This document shows, piece by piece, positions 1 to 9,002 of a stretch of DNA of 64,000 nt (the first letter of the stretch is position 1; the number at the start of each line of letters is the position of its first letter). The stretch is from RPQJ01 sp963846885 (GTDB taxonomy: Bacteria; Pseudomonadota; Gammaproteobacteria; Steroidobacterales; Steroidobacteraceae): positions 62,001-126,000 of the forward strand of contig CAWJXS010000012.1 in the NCBI GenBank assembly GCA_963846885.1. Reading direction: 5' to 3'. The notes under the pieces were generated by a model, which had not been told where the DNA came from, did not search any database, and saw only the letters and a program-made list of their open reading frames with translations. The position numbers were made by a program, and so were the translations under genes.

Positions 1-1104
1 AAGTGGGACGTCGAGGCATTCGACATCGCCGATGACGGCGCTTTCGTCGCCTATGCAGTCAACGACGCAGGACGCAGCGTATTGCGCCTGCTCGACCTGC
101 CTGCGGGCTCGGCGCGGACGATCCCGACGCCGGCGGGGACGATCGGCGGCATCGAGGTCGCGCCCTGGGGCGAGATCGGCCTGACGTTGACCTCGGCGAA
201 GAGTCCGGCGGACGCCTTCTCGGTCGAGCCGAAATCGCTCGCTCTGACACGCTGGACGATGAGCGAGACCGGTGGTCTCGACCCCAACGCCAACGTCGAG
301 CCCGAGCAATTGCAGGTCAAGAGCTTCGATGGCGTGGTGGTGTCCGGCTTTCTTTACCGGCCCGACGCGAAGCGGTTTCCCGGGCCGCGACCGCTGATCG
401 TCAACATCCATGGCGGTCCGGAAAGCCAGTCCCGGCCCGGCTTCCTCGGTCGCAATAACTACCTGATCAACGAGCTTGGCATCGCGATCTTCTATCCCAA
501 CGTCCGCGGTTCCTCGGGTTACGGCAAGACGTTCGTCGGTCTCGACAACGGTCCGTTCAAGCGCGAGGACTCGGTCCGGGACATTGGCGCCTTCCTGGAC
601 GCGCTGGCGCAGGACCCAGGGCTCGATGCGCAACGCTTTGCCGTGACGGGTGGTTCGTACGGCGGGTACATGTGCTATGCCGCAGCGGTGTTCTACGGGC
701 CACGGCTCGACGGCGCGCTGTGCGTCGTGGCGATCTCGGACTTCGTGACCTTCCTCGAGAACACGCAGAGCTATCGGCGCGACCTGCGCCGCGTGGAATA
801 CGGCGACGAGCGCGACGCGAAGCAACGCAAGAAGCTGCGGGAGATCTCGCCGCTCACGCGCGTGCGGGAGATCCAGTTGCCCATGATGGTCGTCACGGGC
901 GCGAACGACCCGCGCGTGCCGTCGAGCGAGGCCGATCAGATCGTCGCGGCGATCCGTGCCAATGGCCGCACGGCCTGGCACCTGGTCGGCAACGACGAGG
1001 GCCACGGTTTCGCCAAGAAAGCGAACCAGGATTACCAGTTCTGGACGAGCCTGTTGTTCTGGCAGCAGACGCTGCTCGACCCGCAGGAGGCAGGGACGAA
1101 GTGA
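1..1104 (+). CDS. S9 family prolyl oligopeptidase, C-terminal part (gene truncated by window start)
   Basis: The reading frame is already open at base 1, so the N-terminal beta-propeller and signal region lie outside the window. The visible part is an alpha/beta-hydrolase peptidase domain: an HGGPESQ oxyanion region near base 410, the nucleophile in GGSYGG (Ser codon 655-657), the acid Asp in NDPRVPS (907-909) and the His in GHGF (1003-1005). These three in this order are the catalytic triad of the S9 family, which cleaves short peptides, often after proline or as acylaminoacyl/dipeptidyl peptidase. The exact subfamily (S9B versus S9C) cannot be decided without the missing half. The gene ends 21 bases before the convergent hydrolase gene. 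Confidence 0.9.
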   Translation, partial: KWDVEAFDIADDGAFVAYAVNDAGRSVLRLLDLPAGSARTIPTPAGTIGGIEVAPWGEIGLTLTSAKSPADAFSVEPKSLALTRWTMSETGGLDPNANVEPEQLQVKSFDGVVVSGFLYRPDAKRFPGPRPLIVNIHGGPESQSRPGFLGRNNYLINELGIAIFYPNVRGSSGYGKTFVGLDNGPFKREDSVRDIGAFLDALAQDPGLDAQRFAVTGGSYGGYMCYAAAVFYGPRLDGALCVVAISDFVTFLENTQSYRRDLRRVEYGDERDAKQRKKLREISPLTRVREIQLPMMVVTGANDPRVPSSEADQIVAAIRANGRTAWHLVGNDEGHGFAKKANQDYQFWTSLLFWQQTLLDPQEAGTK

Positions 1105-1125
1105 GCAGGCGACCGCGATCCACAG

Positions 1126-1953
1126 CTAGCGTTGCGCGAACCACTCCAGCGCAAGGTTCGCGATGAGCTCCGGTCGCTCCAGCGGCAGCCAGTGCCCGGC
1201 ACCCTCGATGCGCTCGTAGCGCCACGGAGCCCGCATGCGTTGCGCCGAATCGCGCATCTGGTCTTCGGCGAGGAAATGATCGCCGGAACTCCAGACGCCG
1301 AGCGTTGGCACGGTGCAGTCTTCCCACGACCCAAGCAGCACGCGCCGCAGGTTCGCCCGATACCAGTTGAGGCCGGCGGTGAGGCGCCCGGGCCGCGCCA
1401 TGTCGCGCACGCAGTCTTCGATGCGCGGGTGTTGCCGGGCCCAGCCGCGCAGCCCGGCGAAGTCACCCTGCGCGAGCCAGCGCTCGGCGAATCCCGGCAC
1501 CTGCCACAACAGCGTGTACAGGCCCTTGAGTTTCTGCTCGAGTCCCGCGCGCGCGTATTCGCGCGGATGGCCAACGGAGACAGCAACCAGCGAGCGCACG
1601 ACCTGCGGGTGCTCGAGCGCGAGACACCACCCGGCGACCGCGCCCCAGTCATGTCCGATGACGTGCACCGGCTCTCCGCCTGTCAGACGAGTGACCAATG
1701 CGCGCAGGTCCGCCACGCTGCGACCCAGTGCGTATTCACCGACAGCCGTCGGTGCATCGGACCCTCCGAAACCGCGCAAGTCCGGCGCAATGACCCGGTG
1801 GCCCGCAGCGAGCAAGTGGGGCGCCACGTCGTCCCAGAGTGTCGAGGAATCGGGAAACCCGTGCAGTAACAGCACGGGCGGGCCGTGACCCGCCTGGCGT
1901 ACGTGCAGGACTACGCCGCTGGCGGGACATCGGGCAGCGGTCCAGCGGGACAT
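1126..1953 (-). CDS. Alpha/beta-fold hydrolase, epoxide hydrolase / haloalkane dehalogenase-like
   Basis: A 275-residue cytoplasmic alpha/beta hydrolase. HGFPDS (residues 31-36) supplies the oxyanion hole, the nucleophile is Asp102 in GHDWGA, the probable acid is Asp225 in SSGDHF and the His is His254 in GAGHW. An Asp nucleophile rather than Ser points to the epoxide hydrolase or haloalkane dehalogenase group, not to esterases. The start at 1953 is preferred over upstream starts because GAGGAGG lies just before it and the conserved family sequence begins there. It is divergent from the M48 lipoprotein gene. The substrate is unknown. Confidence 0.85.
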   Translation of the reverse strand: MSRWTAARCPASGVVLHVRQAGHGPPVLLLHGFPDSSTLWDDVAPHLLAAGHRVIAPDLRGFGGSDAPTAVGEYALGRSVADLRALVTRLTGGEPVHVIGHDWGAVAGWCLALEHPQVVRSLVAVSVGHPREYARAGLEQKLKGLYTLLWQVPGFAERWLAQGDFAGLRGWARQHPRIEDCVRDMARPGRLTAGLNWYRANLRRVLLGSWEDCTVPTLGVWSSGDHFLAEDQMRDSAQRMRAPWRYERIEGAGHWLPLERPELIANLALEWFAQR

Positions 1954-2107
1954 CGTTGCCTCCTCGGAGCGGCGGCAATTCGTGCGCGCCGCGAAGGAAT
2001 CCTTATCGCACCTGTCGTGGTGTCTTGCCAAGGCGGTCTTTCTACGCCCGGGCCGGCAGGGCATCATGCCCGCCTCGCCGTGCACTGCCCTGACGAGGGA
2101 ATCCTGG

Positions 2108-2936
2108 ATGAACTTCCGCAAACCATTGCTCGCCACCGTCCTCATGCTGCTTGCAGCTGCGTGCGCCACCAGCCCGACCGGCCGCACGCAACTGATGCTG
2201 GTGTCCGAGGAAACCGCGATCAAGTCATCGCGCCAGGCCTACGCGCAGGAAATGGGCAAGTACCAGAAGCGAGGGCAAGCTGGTCACGGACCCGCGCGTG
2301 CTCGAGCGCGTGCGCGTCATCACCGAGCGCCTCGTGGCCCAGGCCGTGAAGGAACGGCCCGACAGCGCGCAGTGGCAGTGGAGCGTGCAGGTGATCGACG
2401 ATCCCAAGGTCGTCAACGCCTGGTGCATGGCGGGCGGACGCATGGCGATCTACACCGGCCTCCTCATCAAGATCGATCCCACCGACGATGAACTCGCCCA
2501 GGTCATGGGGCACGAGATTGCGCACGCGCTCGCCAACCACACGGCGGAACGCATGTCGACGGCGATGGCCGCCAACGCCGGCATCATTGCCGTGGGCGTG
2601 CTCTCGGACAACCCGGGCCAGGCGATGGCCATGGCCGCCGCTGCCGCGACCGTCGCGATCAAGCTGCCGAACAGTCGCGCGTCCGAGAATGAAGCCGACC
2701 AGATCGGCCTCGAAATCGCCGCCAAGGCCGGTTACGACCCGCGTGCTGCGAGCACGCTGTGGCAGAAGATGGCGCAGACGGGCGGCGGCGCCCCGCCGGA
2801 ATTCCTGAGCACGCATCCGAGCGACGCTACCCGCCAGCAGCGCCTCGGGGCGCTCGCGCCCAAGATGATGCCGTATTACCAGCCCCAGGCTGCGCATCCA
2901 CGTTACCCCGTGCGCATGGGCGCGGCAGGCGTCTGA
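2108..2936 (+). CDS. M48 family metallopeptidase lipoprotein (single-base frameshift near 2268)
   Basis: Starts with a lipoprotein signal (lipobox LAAAC then ATSPTG) and continues with the LMLVSEETA region typical of periplasmic M48 peptidases of the LoiP/BepA type. The zinc site is HEIAH around 2512-2526, and the third ligand lies in SENEADQIG around 2686-2712. The frame changes once near 2268: removing one base after YQK restores the expected EGKLVTDPRVLERV and gives an uninterrupted 275-residue protein, the normal length. This family degrades or checks misfolded outer-membrane proteins. Because the rest of the gene is intact, a sequencing insertion is the simplest explanation; a real loss of function cannot be excluded. 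Confidence 0.82.
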
Positions 2937-2946
2937 CTCGTAGCGC

Positions 2947-5013
2947 ATGACTGCAGGATCGCCGTCACCGCCTGTCGCGGCGGTTCGTCCGCACGTCGTC
3001 GCAGCGCCGCACGGCGCGCGCAATGACGACTACTACTGGTTGCGCGACGATACGCGCACCGATCCCGGCGTACTGGCGCACCTGCAGGCAGAGAACGCGT
3101 ATCGCGACGCGGTGGCGGCGGCGTGGCAGCCGCTCGAAGCAGAGCTGTACCGCGAGATCGTCGGACGCATCCGCCAGGATGATTCGAGCGTGCCTTACCG
3201 CGACAACGGTTACTGGTACCTGCGCCGCTACGATACGGGCGACGAATACCCCGTGTATGCAAGGCGTGCGGGCAGCGCCGACGGCCCCGAGCAAGTGCTG
3301 CTGGACCTGCGCGAGCACGCGCGTGCGCTCGATTTCTACGATGTCGGTTCGATCGAGGTCAGCCACGACAACGCCCTCGCCGCATTCACGGAAGATACCG
3401 TGGGCCGGCGCGAGTACACGCTGCGCTTCAAGGACATTGCGACCGGCGAACTGTTGCCGGACGTCGTGCCGAACGTCGAGGAAGGAATCGTCTGGGCGGG
3501 CGACAACCGGCGCGTGCTCTACGTGGAAAAGGACCCCGTCACGCTGCTCGGCCTGCGCGTGCGGGTGCACGAGCTCGGCACGGACCCGGCGCACGACCCC
3601 ATCGTGCACGAGGAAGCGGACGAGTCTTTCTATACGTCCGTCGGCCTCACCAAGGACCGGCGTTTCCTGCTGATCGATTCGAGCAGTACGATCACCACCG
3701 AAGTGCGCTATGCGGCGCTGGACGATCCCACGCTCGCTTTCCGCAGCTTCCTGCCGCGCGAGCGCGGGCATGAATACTCGATCGACCATGTGGGCGAGCG
3801 CTGGGTGGTCCGCAGCAACTGGCAGGCCGTCAATTTCCGCTTGCTCGAGGTGGCGACGCACGCGGCCGGGACGCGCGATCACTGGCGCGAGTTCATCGCG
3901 CACCGCGACGACGTGCTGATCGCAGGCTTCGACGTGTTCGACGAATTCCTCGCCATCGAGGAGCGCGTCGATGGCCTGCGCAGGATCCGCATCCGGCGCT
4001 GGGACGGCCAGCGCGAGTTTCACCTCGACTCGGACGAGCCCGCCTACCGCATGGCGCTCGACGCGAACGAGGAGGTGGACAGCCACATCGTGCGCTACGC
4101 CTACACTTCGCTCACCACCCCGCGCACGATCTACGACTACGACGTCCGCACGGGCGAGCGGCGACTGCTGAAGCGGGAGCCCGTGCTCGGCGACTTCGAT
4201 TCATCGCGTTACGAGACACAGTACTTGTCGGTGCCGGCGCGTGACGGCGAACGCGTGCCCGTCGCGATCGTCTACCGGCGTTCGCTGTTCCGGCGCGACG
4301 GCAGCGCTCCACTGCTGCAGTACGGTTACGGGGCCTACGGCATTTCGTCCGATCCGGTGTTCTCGTCGAGCGTGCTGTCACTGCTCGATCGCGGCTTCGT
4401 CTACGCCATCGCGCAGGTGCGGGGCGGGCAGGAGCGGGGCCGGCGCTGGTACGAGTCCGGTCGCCTGCTGCAGAAGCAGCATTCGTTCGAGGATTTCATC
4501 GACGTCTCGCGCTTCCTGGCTGCGGCAGGGTATGCCGACCCGGCGCGCATTTTTGCGCGGGGTGGCAGTGCCGGCGGACTGCTCGTGGCCGGCGTCGCCA
4601 ACATGGCGCCGGAGCTGTACCGCGGCATCGTCGCACACGTGCCGTTCGTCGACATCGTGACGACCATGCTCGACGAAAGCATCCCGCTCACGACCAACGA
4701 ATACGACGAATGGGGCGACCCCAACGAGCGCGACTGCTACGAGTACATGCTCGGCTATTCGCCCTATGACAACGTGAGGCAGCAGGCTTACCCCGCGTTG
4801 TACGTGACGACGGGCTTATGGGACAGCCAGGTGCAGTATTACGAGCCCGCGAAATGGGTGGCCAGGCTGCGACAGTGCAATACCGGCGACCGGTTGCTCG
4901 TCATGCGCGTGAACATGGAGGCGGGGCACGGCGGCAAGTCGGGCCGCTTCGAGCATTTGCGCGAGGTGGCCGAAGAGTATGCTTTCCTGATCCACGAAGC
5001 GGGTACACGCTAG
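2947..5013 (+). CDS. ptrB: Oligopeptidase B (S9A serine peptidase)
   Basis: A 688-residue prolyl oligopeptidase-family enzyme without a signal peptide. An N-terminal beta-propeller (about residues 70-400) gates a C-terminal hydrolase domain with nucleophile Ser541 in GGSAGG, Asp626 in GLWDSQV and His661 in AGHGGKSG. HGARNDDYYWLRDD near the start and the acidic TTNEYDEWGDPN segment are typical of oligopeptidase B, which cleaves small peptides after Arg or Lys. The length is normal for the family. It starts 10 bases after the M48 gene and 12 bases before the VOC gene, so the three may be co-transcribed. Confidence 0.92.
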   Translation: MTAGSPSPPVAAVRPHVVAAPHGARNDDYYWLRDDTRTDPGVLAHLQAENAYRDAVAAAWQPLEAELYREIVGRIRQDDSSVPYRDNGYWYLRRYDTGDEYPVYARRAGSADGPEQVLLDLREHARALDFYDVGSIEVSHDNALAAFTEDTVGRREYTLRFKDIATGELLPDVVPNVEEGIVWAGDNRRVLYVEKDPVTLLGLRVRVHELGTDPAHDPIVHEEADESFYTSVGLTKDRRFLLIDSSSTITTEVRYAALDDPTLAFRSFLPRERGHEYSIDHVGERWVVRSNWQAVNFRLLEVATHAAGTRDHWREFIAHRDDVLIAGFDVFDEFLAIEERVDGLRRIRIRRWDGQREFHLDSDEPAYRMALDANEEVDSHIVRYAYTSLTTPRTIYDYDVRTGERRLLKREPVLGDFDSSRYETQYLSVPARDGERVPVAIVYRRSLFRRDGSAPLLQYGYGAYGISSDPVFSSSVLSLLDRGFVYAIAQVRGGQERGRRWYESGRLLQKQHSFEDFIDVSRFLAAAGYADPARIFARGGSAGGLLVAGVANMAPELYRGIVAHVPFVDIVTTMLDESIPLTTNEYDEWGDPNERDCYEYMLGYSPYDNVRQQAYPALYVTTGLWDSQVQYYEPAKWVARLRQCNTGDRLLVMRVNMEAGHGGKSGRFEHLREVAEEYAFLIHEAGTR

Positions 5014-5025
5014 GGAGGAACGGTC

Positions 5026-5406
5026 ATGACAACCGGTATCGCCGGAACGGCGGTGGCGTTCGTCTACGCTGCAGATCGCGCACGTGCGATCGCCTTCTAT
5101 AAAGATGTCCTCGGACTCGAACTGCGCAGTTCGGACGACTTTGGCGACTTCCTCCAGTTTGGCGGAGCACTGCTGCGCATGACGGTGCTGCCGCAGTGGC
5201 AGGCCAATGCGCATCCCGTGCTGGGCTGGAACGTGCCCGACATCGTGGCCACCGCCACGTCGCTGCGTGACCGCGGCGTCAAGTTCGCGATCTACGAAGG
5301 CATGGGTCAGGACGAACTCGGCATCTGGACCGCGCCGGACGGCGGGGCGAAAGTGGCGTGGTTCACCGACTCCGAAGGGAACGTGCTGTCCCTGTCGCAG
5401 GCCTGA
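5026..5406 (+). CDS. VOC (glyoxalase/bleomycin-resistance fold) protein
   Basis: A 126-residue small cytoplasmic protein with the vicinal-oxygen-chelate pattern: AVAFVYAADRARAIAFYKDVLGLEL at the start and WTAPDGGAKVAWFTDSEGNVLSL at the end, the usual beta-alpha-beta-beta-beta halves. Family members are lyases, dioxygenases or drug-binding proteins; nothing in the sequence assigns a substrate. A GGAGG-like site stands seven bases before the ATG. It is the last gene of the short run starting with the M48 peptidase and is followed by a strong hairpin. Confidence 0.8.
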   Translation: MTTGIAGTAVAFVYAADRARAIAFYKDVLGLELRSSDDFGDFLQFGGALLRMTVLPQWQANAHPVLGWNVPDIVATATSLRDRGVKFAIYEGMGQDELGIWTAPDGGAKVAWFTDSEGNVLSLSQA

Positions 5407-5432
5407 CCCTCTCCCGCCGGAGCGGGAGAGGG
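5407..5432. terminator. Hairpin between convergent VOC and M3 genes, probable bidirectional terminator
   Basis: An 11-bp perfect stem, CCCTCTCCCGC paired with GCGGGAGAGGG across a CGGA tetraloop, starting directly after the VOC stop codon and ending 11 bases before the M3 stop. There is no long T-tract, so intrinsic termination is likely but not certain. Confidence 0.6.
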
Positions 5433-5443
5433 CAGACGCTTCG

Positions 5444-7603
5444 CTACTTCGTCGCGGCCGGAGCTGCCGTCTTGGCAGCCGGCACCGGGAAGCCGCGCTT
5501 GCGCATCAGCGCATCGATGCCCGGTTCGCGGCCGCGGAATTCGCGGTACGCAATCGCCGGATCCACCGTGTTGCCGATCGAGAGCAGCTGCTTCAGGCGC
5601 TTGCCCACGTCCTTGTCCCAGGCGCCACCGGCTTCGGTGAACGCTTCCCACGCATCGGCCGTGATCGTGTCCGACCACAGGTAGCTGTAATAGCCTGCCG
5701 AGTAGCCGTCACCCGAGAAGACATGGTTGAACTGCGGCGTGCGGTGCCGCATGACGATTTCCGACGGCATCTTGAGCGCGGCCAGCGTGTCGCGTTCGAA
5801 CTTGTCCGCGTCGATCTTCTGGTCGCCCGCGAGGTGCAGCTTCATGTCCACGAGCGCGCTCGACAGGTACTCGACCGTCTTGAAGCCTTCGTTGAACTTC
5901 TCGGCCGCCTCGATCTTCGCCACGAGCTCGCGCGGAATCGGCTTGCCCGTCTGGTAATGCAGCGCGTACTTGTTGAGGATCTCGGGCGTCGACAGCCAGT
6001 GCTCGAGCAGCTGTGACGGGAACTCGACGTAATCGCGCGGCACCGACGTGCCCGACACCGACGGGTAGTTCACGTTCGAACTCAGGCCGTGCAGGGCGTG
6101 GCCGAATTCATGGAAGAGCGTCGTGGCGTCTTCCCAGCTGATCAGCACGGGTTCGCCGGGCTTGCCCTGCACGAAATTGGAGTTGTTCGAAACGATCGTC
6201 CGCACGTCGCCGTCGAAGCGCTCCTGGTTGCGATAGGCATTCATCCAGGCGCCCGACCGCTTGCCCTTGCGGGCGTAGGGGTCGAAGTACCAGAGGCCGA
6301 CGAGATTGCCCTGGGCGTCGTTCACTTCCCAGACGCGCACGTCGGGGTGATAGACCGGCACCTTGCCCGCCTCGACCGGCTTGAAGCTGAAGCCGAACAG
6401 CTCCTTCGCCATGTAGAACATGCCTTCGCGCAGGTTCTCGAGCTGCATGTAAGGCGTCACCTCGCTCTCGTCGAGGTCGTACTTGTCCTTGCGGACCTTT
6501 TCCGCGTAGTAGCGGTAATCCCACGGCGCGATCTTGATGCCGGCCTTCTCGGCATCGGCGATCTTCTGCATGTCGGCGACTTCCTCGTGCACGCGAGCGA
6601 CGGCCGGCGTCCACACCGCTTCCATCAGTTCCATCGCGCGGTCAGGCGTCTTCGCCATCGAGTTTTCCAGCCGCCAATGCGCATGCGTCGGGAAGCCGAG
6701 CAGCTTCGCGCGCTCGGCGCGCAGCCGCAGGATGTCCGAGATCGTCGCGTTGTTGTCCGTGGCGCCGCCGTTGTCGCCGCGATTCACGAACATGCGCCAC
6801 ACCTGCTCGCGCAGCGCCCGGTTCTCGGCATAGGTCAGGAATGGCTCGACGCTGGAGCGCGTGTTGGCGATCGCCCACTTGCCTTTCTGGCCGCGGCCCT
6901 CGGCGCCCAGCGCCATGCCGTCGCGCACGCCCTGCGGCAGGCCGGCCAGGTCGGCTTCCTTGTCGATGTAGATGACTTCTTCGTTCTCGTCCTTGAGCAC
7001 GTTCTGGCCGAAGGTCGTGAACAGGCCGGCCAGTTCCTGGTTGATCTCCGACAGGCGCTGCTTGGCCTTGGCGTCCAGCTTCGCGCCGGCGCGCACGAAA
7101 TTGGTGTAGTAGAGCCACGTGAGGCGCTGCTGCTCGGGGGTGAGCCCGGACGTCTCGCGCGTTTCGTACACCTGCGCGATCCGCTCGAACAGTTTCGCGT
7201 TCTGCGTGATCTGGTCACTGAACGCGGCGAGCTTCGGCGACATCTCGCGCTCGACCACCTGCACGGCATCGTCATTCAGGTTCGAGCTGTAGATGCCGTA
7301 GACGGTGCCGACGCGTTCCAGCGTGCGTCCCGTACGCTCCATCGCTGCGATGGTGTTCTCGAACGTCGGCTTGGCCGGGTCGTTGGCGATGCGATCGATT
7401 TCGACAAGTTGCTGGGCCATGGCGGCCTCGAGCGCCGGCTGCAGTTGCTCAACCTTGGCCGCGTCGAACGGCGGCACGCCGCCGTAGGGGCCGGTCCACG
7501 GAGCGAGCAGGGGATTGGCGGCAGCGGTTTTCATGTCGGCGGCTTCGACGGGTGAGAATGTGAGCAGCGCCAGGGCACTGGCGGTGGCCAGGAGGGTTTT
7601 CAT
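5444..7603 (-). CDS. dcp: M3 family metallopeptidase, peptidyl-dipeptidase Dcp type, exported
   Basis: A 719-residue protein beginning with a signal peptide (MKTLLATASALALLTFS, cleavage near VEAAD). The zinc motif HEFGHALHGLSS is coded near 6070-6105 on this strand, followed by the VEFPSQLLEHW segment that carries the third ligand, as in thimet oligopeptidase/Dcp enzymes. These remove dipeptides from the C-terminus of oligopeptides. The signal peptide places it in the periplasm, like Dcp variants of other proteobacteria with large secreted peptidase sets. The C-terminal tail is Ala/Lys-rich. AAGGA before the ATG supports the start. Confidence 0.9.
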   Translation of the reverse strand: MKTLLATASALALLTFSPVEAADMKTAAANPLLAPWTGPYGGVPPFDAAKVEQLQPALEAAMAQQLVEIDRIANDPAKPTFENTIAAMERTGRTLERVGTVYGIYSSNLNDDAVQVVEREMSPKLAAFSDQITQNAKLFERIAQVYETRETSGLTPEQQRLTWLYYTNFVRAGAKLDAKAKQRLSEINQELAGLFTTFGQNVLKDENEEVIYIDKEADLAGLPQGVRDGMALGAEGRGQKGKWAIANTRSSVEPFLTYAENRALREQVWRMFVNRGDNGGATDNNATISDILRLRAERAKLLGFPTHAHWRLENSMAKTPDRAMELMEAVWTPAVARVHEEVADMQKIADAEKAGIKIAPWDYRYYAEKVRKDKYDLDESEVTPYMQLENLREGMFYMAKELFGFSFKPVEAGKVPVYHPDVRVWEVNDAQGNLVGLWYFDPYARKGKRSGAWMNAYRNQERFDGDVRTIVSNNSNFVQGKPGEPVLISWEDATTLFHEFGHALHGLSSNVNYPSVSGTSVPRDYVEFPSQLLEHWLSTPEILNKYALHYQTGKPIPRELVAKIEAAEKFNEGFKTVEYLSSALVDMKLHLAGDQKIDADKFERDTLAALKMPSEIVMRHRTPQFNHVFSGDGYSAGYYSYLWSDTITADAWEAFTEAGGAWDKDVGKRLKQLLSIGNTVDPAIAYREFRGREPGIDALMRKRGFPVPAAKTAAPAATK

Positions 7604-7651
7604 GTGGCGGAAGTCCTTGGGGGAATCGTGCTTGGCACGCAGCCCGTAAGA

Positions 7652-8020
7652 TTACCCCAGGCGAGCCCTGCGAAAATAGCGGCGCAGGGCGGGGTGCTGG
7701 AACGCCGCGGCGGCGAGCGCGGTGAACAGGGTCACGGCACCGAGGATCAGGACCAGCCGCAGATACGGCTCGCCGTGGTGCAGGCGCACCTGGGCCAGTC
7801 CCACCGTCGTGCGCACCCACTCAAGGGTGGCAATCACGAGCACGACCTGGATTGCACGGGCGGCCCACGGCCGCCGCAACCCCAGCAATCCGATGGAGAG
7901 CACGGAGACTGCGGCCAGCGGCAGCCATCCCGCGTGGACCAGGTGGGCCGCCAGCAGCACGAGCGCGAGCGCAGGCAGGCCTAGCAGGGCCGCGGTGCGC
8001 AATGTCAGGCGCGCTCCCAC
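7652..8020 (-). CDS. Small integral membrane protein of unknown function
   Basis: A 122-residue very hydrophobic protein with about four predicted membrane segments and a basic C-terminus (RRYFRRARLG). It begins with GTG inside the last codons of the DUF1840 gene (16-base overlap), so translation is probably coupled to it. No enzymatic motif is visible. The conserved pairing with the upstream gene is the only functional hint. Confidence 0.6.
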   Translation of the reverse strand: MGARLTLRTAALLGLPALALVLLAAHLVHAGWLPLAAVSVLSIGLLGLRRPWAARAIQVVLVIATLEWVRTTVGLAQVRLHHGEPYLRLVLILGAVTLFTALAAAAFQHPALRRYFRRARLG

Positions 8021-8343
8021 ATCAGGTCGGCATGCTGCCTCACCGCTGTCTCGATCATGTCCACCAAGGGCACGGCCCGCAGCCGGAGCTTGACCGGGCG
8101 CTCGCGCGGTTCTGCCTGGTCGGATTCGGCGTCATCTGCGTCGTCGGCAGGCGCCGGGGCTGGCGAATACTCGTCGCCGTGCAGTTCGAGCCCGGACTGC
8201 AGCCTGGCGAGGAACGCGGGCAGGTCGGCTTCGAGCACGGCGCTGGGCACCGTGCCGGAATGTCCGGCAAGGCGCAGCAGCGCCAGCGCGGGCTCGCCCT
8301 GCATGAGCAAGTGGCCGAAGCGGGTCGTGAACTTGACTAACAT
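8005..8343 (-). CDS. DUF1840-type small acidic protein
   Basis: A 112-residue cytoplasmic protein beginning MLVKFTTRFGHLLM, with LxSGLELHGDE in the middle and an acidic, Ala/Pro-rich linker (residues about 58-78) before a conserved C-terminal RLRAVPLVDMIETA block. This matches DUF1840, a proteobacterial family of unknown function. It is the first gene of a two-gene unit with the membrane protein downstream. Confidence 0.7.
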   Translation of the reverse strand: MLVKFTTRFGHLLMQGEPALALLRLAGHSGTVPSAVLEADLPAFLARLQSGLELHGDEYSPAPAPADDADDAESDQAEPRERPVKLRLRAVPLVDMIETAVRQHADLMWERA

Positions 8344-9002
8344 GGCGCTGCAACTGCCTTTCGATTCAAGGAAAAATGCTGTGCGGCGCTCGCGCTGCCC
8401 GCATGCGGGCCCCGCCGCTCGAGCAGGAAGCGCGCGACTCGTTGTCTTCGATCATCAAGATACGCAACGCGACGTCACTCCTGCACGGCAGAGCGTGGGC
8501 CCGGGCCGGACTGGCTGGCGGCACGGCTCTCCAGCCTATTCTAAGCTGTACTCGCCCCGGATTCGCGAGTCTGTGCCATAACGGGCACTGCGTGAATGAA
8601 CCGTAAGATCACTGTGCTCATGACCAGAAGCAGTCCGTCCCTGATCATGGTCGTCGATGACGACCGGCTCGCGCTCCTCTCCCGGCTGAATTCTTTGCTA
8701 GAGCTGCCCATCACAAGGTAGATTTTCAACCCATGGAACCACCCGTACCCGCCCGAGTCTCTCGTCGACGACGAGGCCCGCGCCTTGCGACTCATGTGCG
8801 GGCGACAGGGTCCTCGACGTCAGGAAACTGCTCCAGGACGTCAACAACGAACTTTCCATCGCCGTGCTGCAGCTCGAATGATGCTCGAGACGGGCACGGC
8901 CGAGGCACGGTAGCGCGGCGTCGTCCTCGTTCTACTCGCCGGGTGGGCGGCCTGCGTTTGAGCGTGGCAGGGGCTGGCACCCCGACTCCGCCGCCGCGCA
9001 CG
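8344..9002. other. Gene-poor, apparently decayed stretch
   Basis: This 659-base stretch holds no complete gene. It contains the receiver stub (8596-8721), a fragment around 8823-8880 reading KLLQDVNNELSIAVLQLE that resembles a kinase or regulator helix, and, at about 8911-8952, a hydrophobic run GVVLVLLAGWAAC that looks like a signal peptide but lies out of frame with the cyclophilin that follows and directly after a stop codon. The promoters for the divergent DUF1840 gene and for the cyclophilin must also lie here; no clear -35/-10 pair was identified. Confidence 0.5.
8596..8721 (+). pseudogene. Response-regulator receiver-domain stub
   Basis: A 41-codon frame whose middle reads LIMVVDDDRLALLSRLNSLLE, the beta1-acidic pocket-alpha1 start of a CheY-like receiver domain, then stops at TAG before beta2. 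No continuation of the domain is visible in other frames. It is too short to fold as a receiver. I read it as a remnant of a truncated response-regulator gene; an isolated micro-ORF is possible but less likely. Confidence 0.5.

Noticed and set aside
6089..7555. 488-codon plus-strand frame opposite the M3 peptidase
   Set aside because: Shadow of the M3 coding strand with no recognisable domain.
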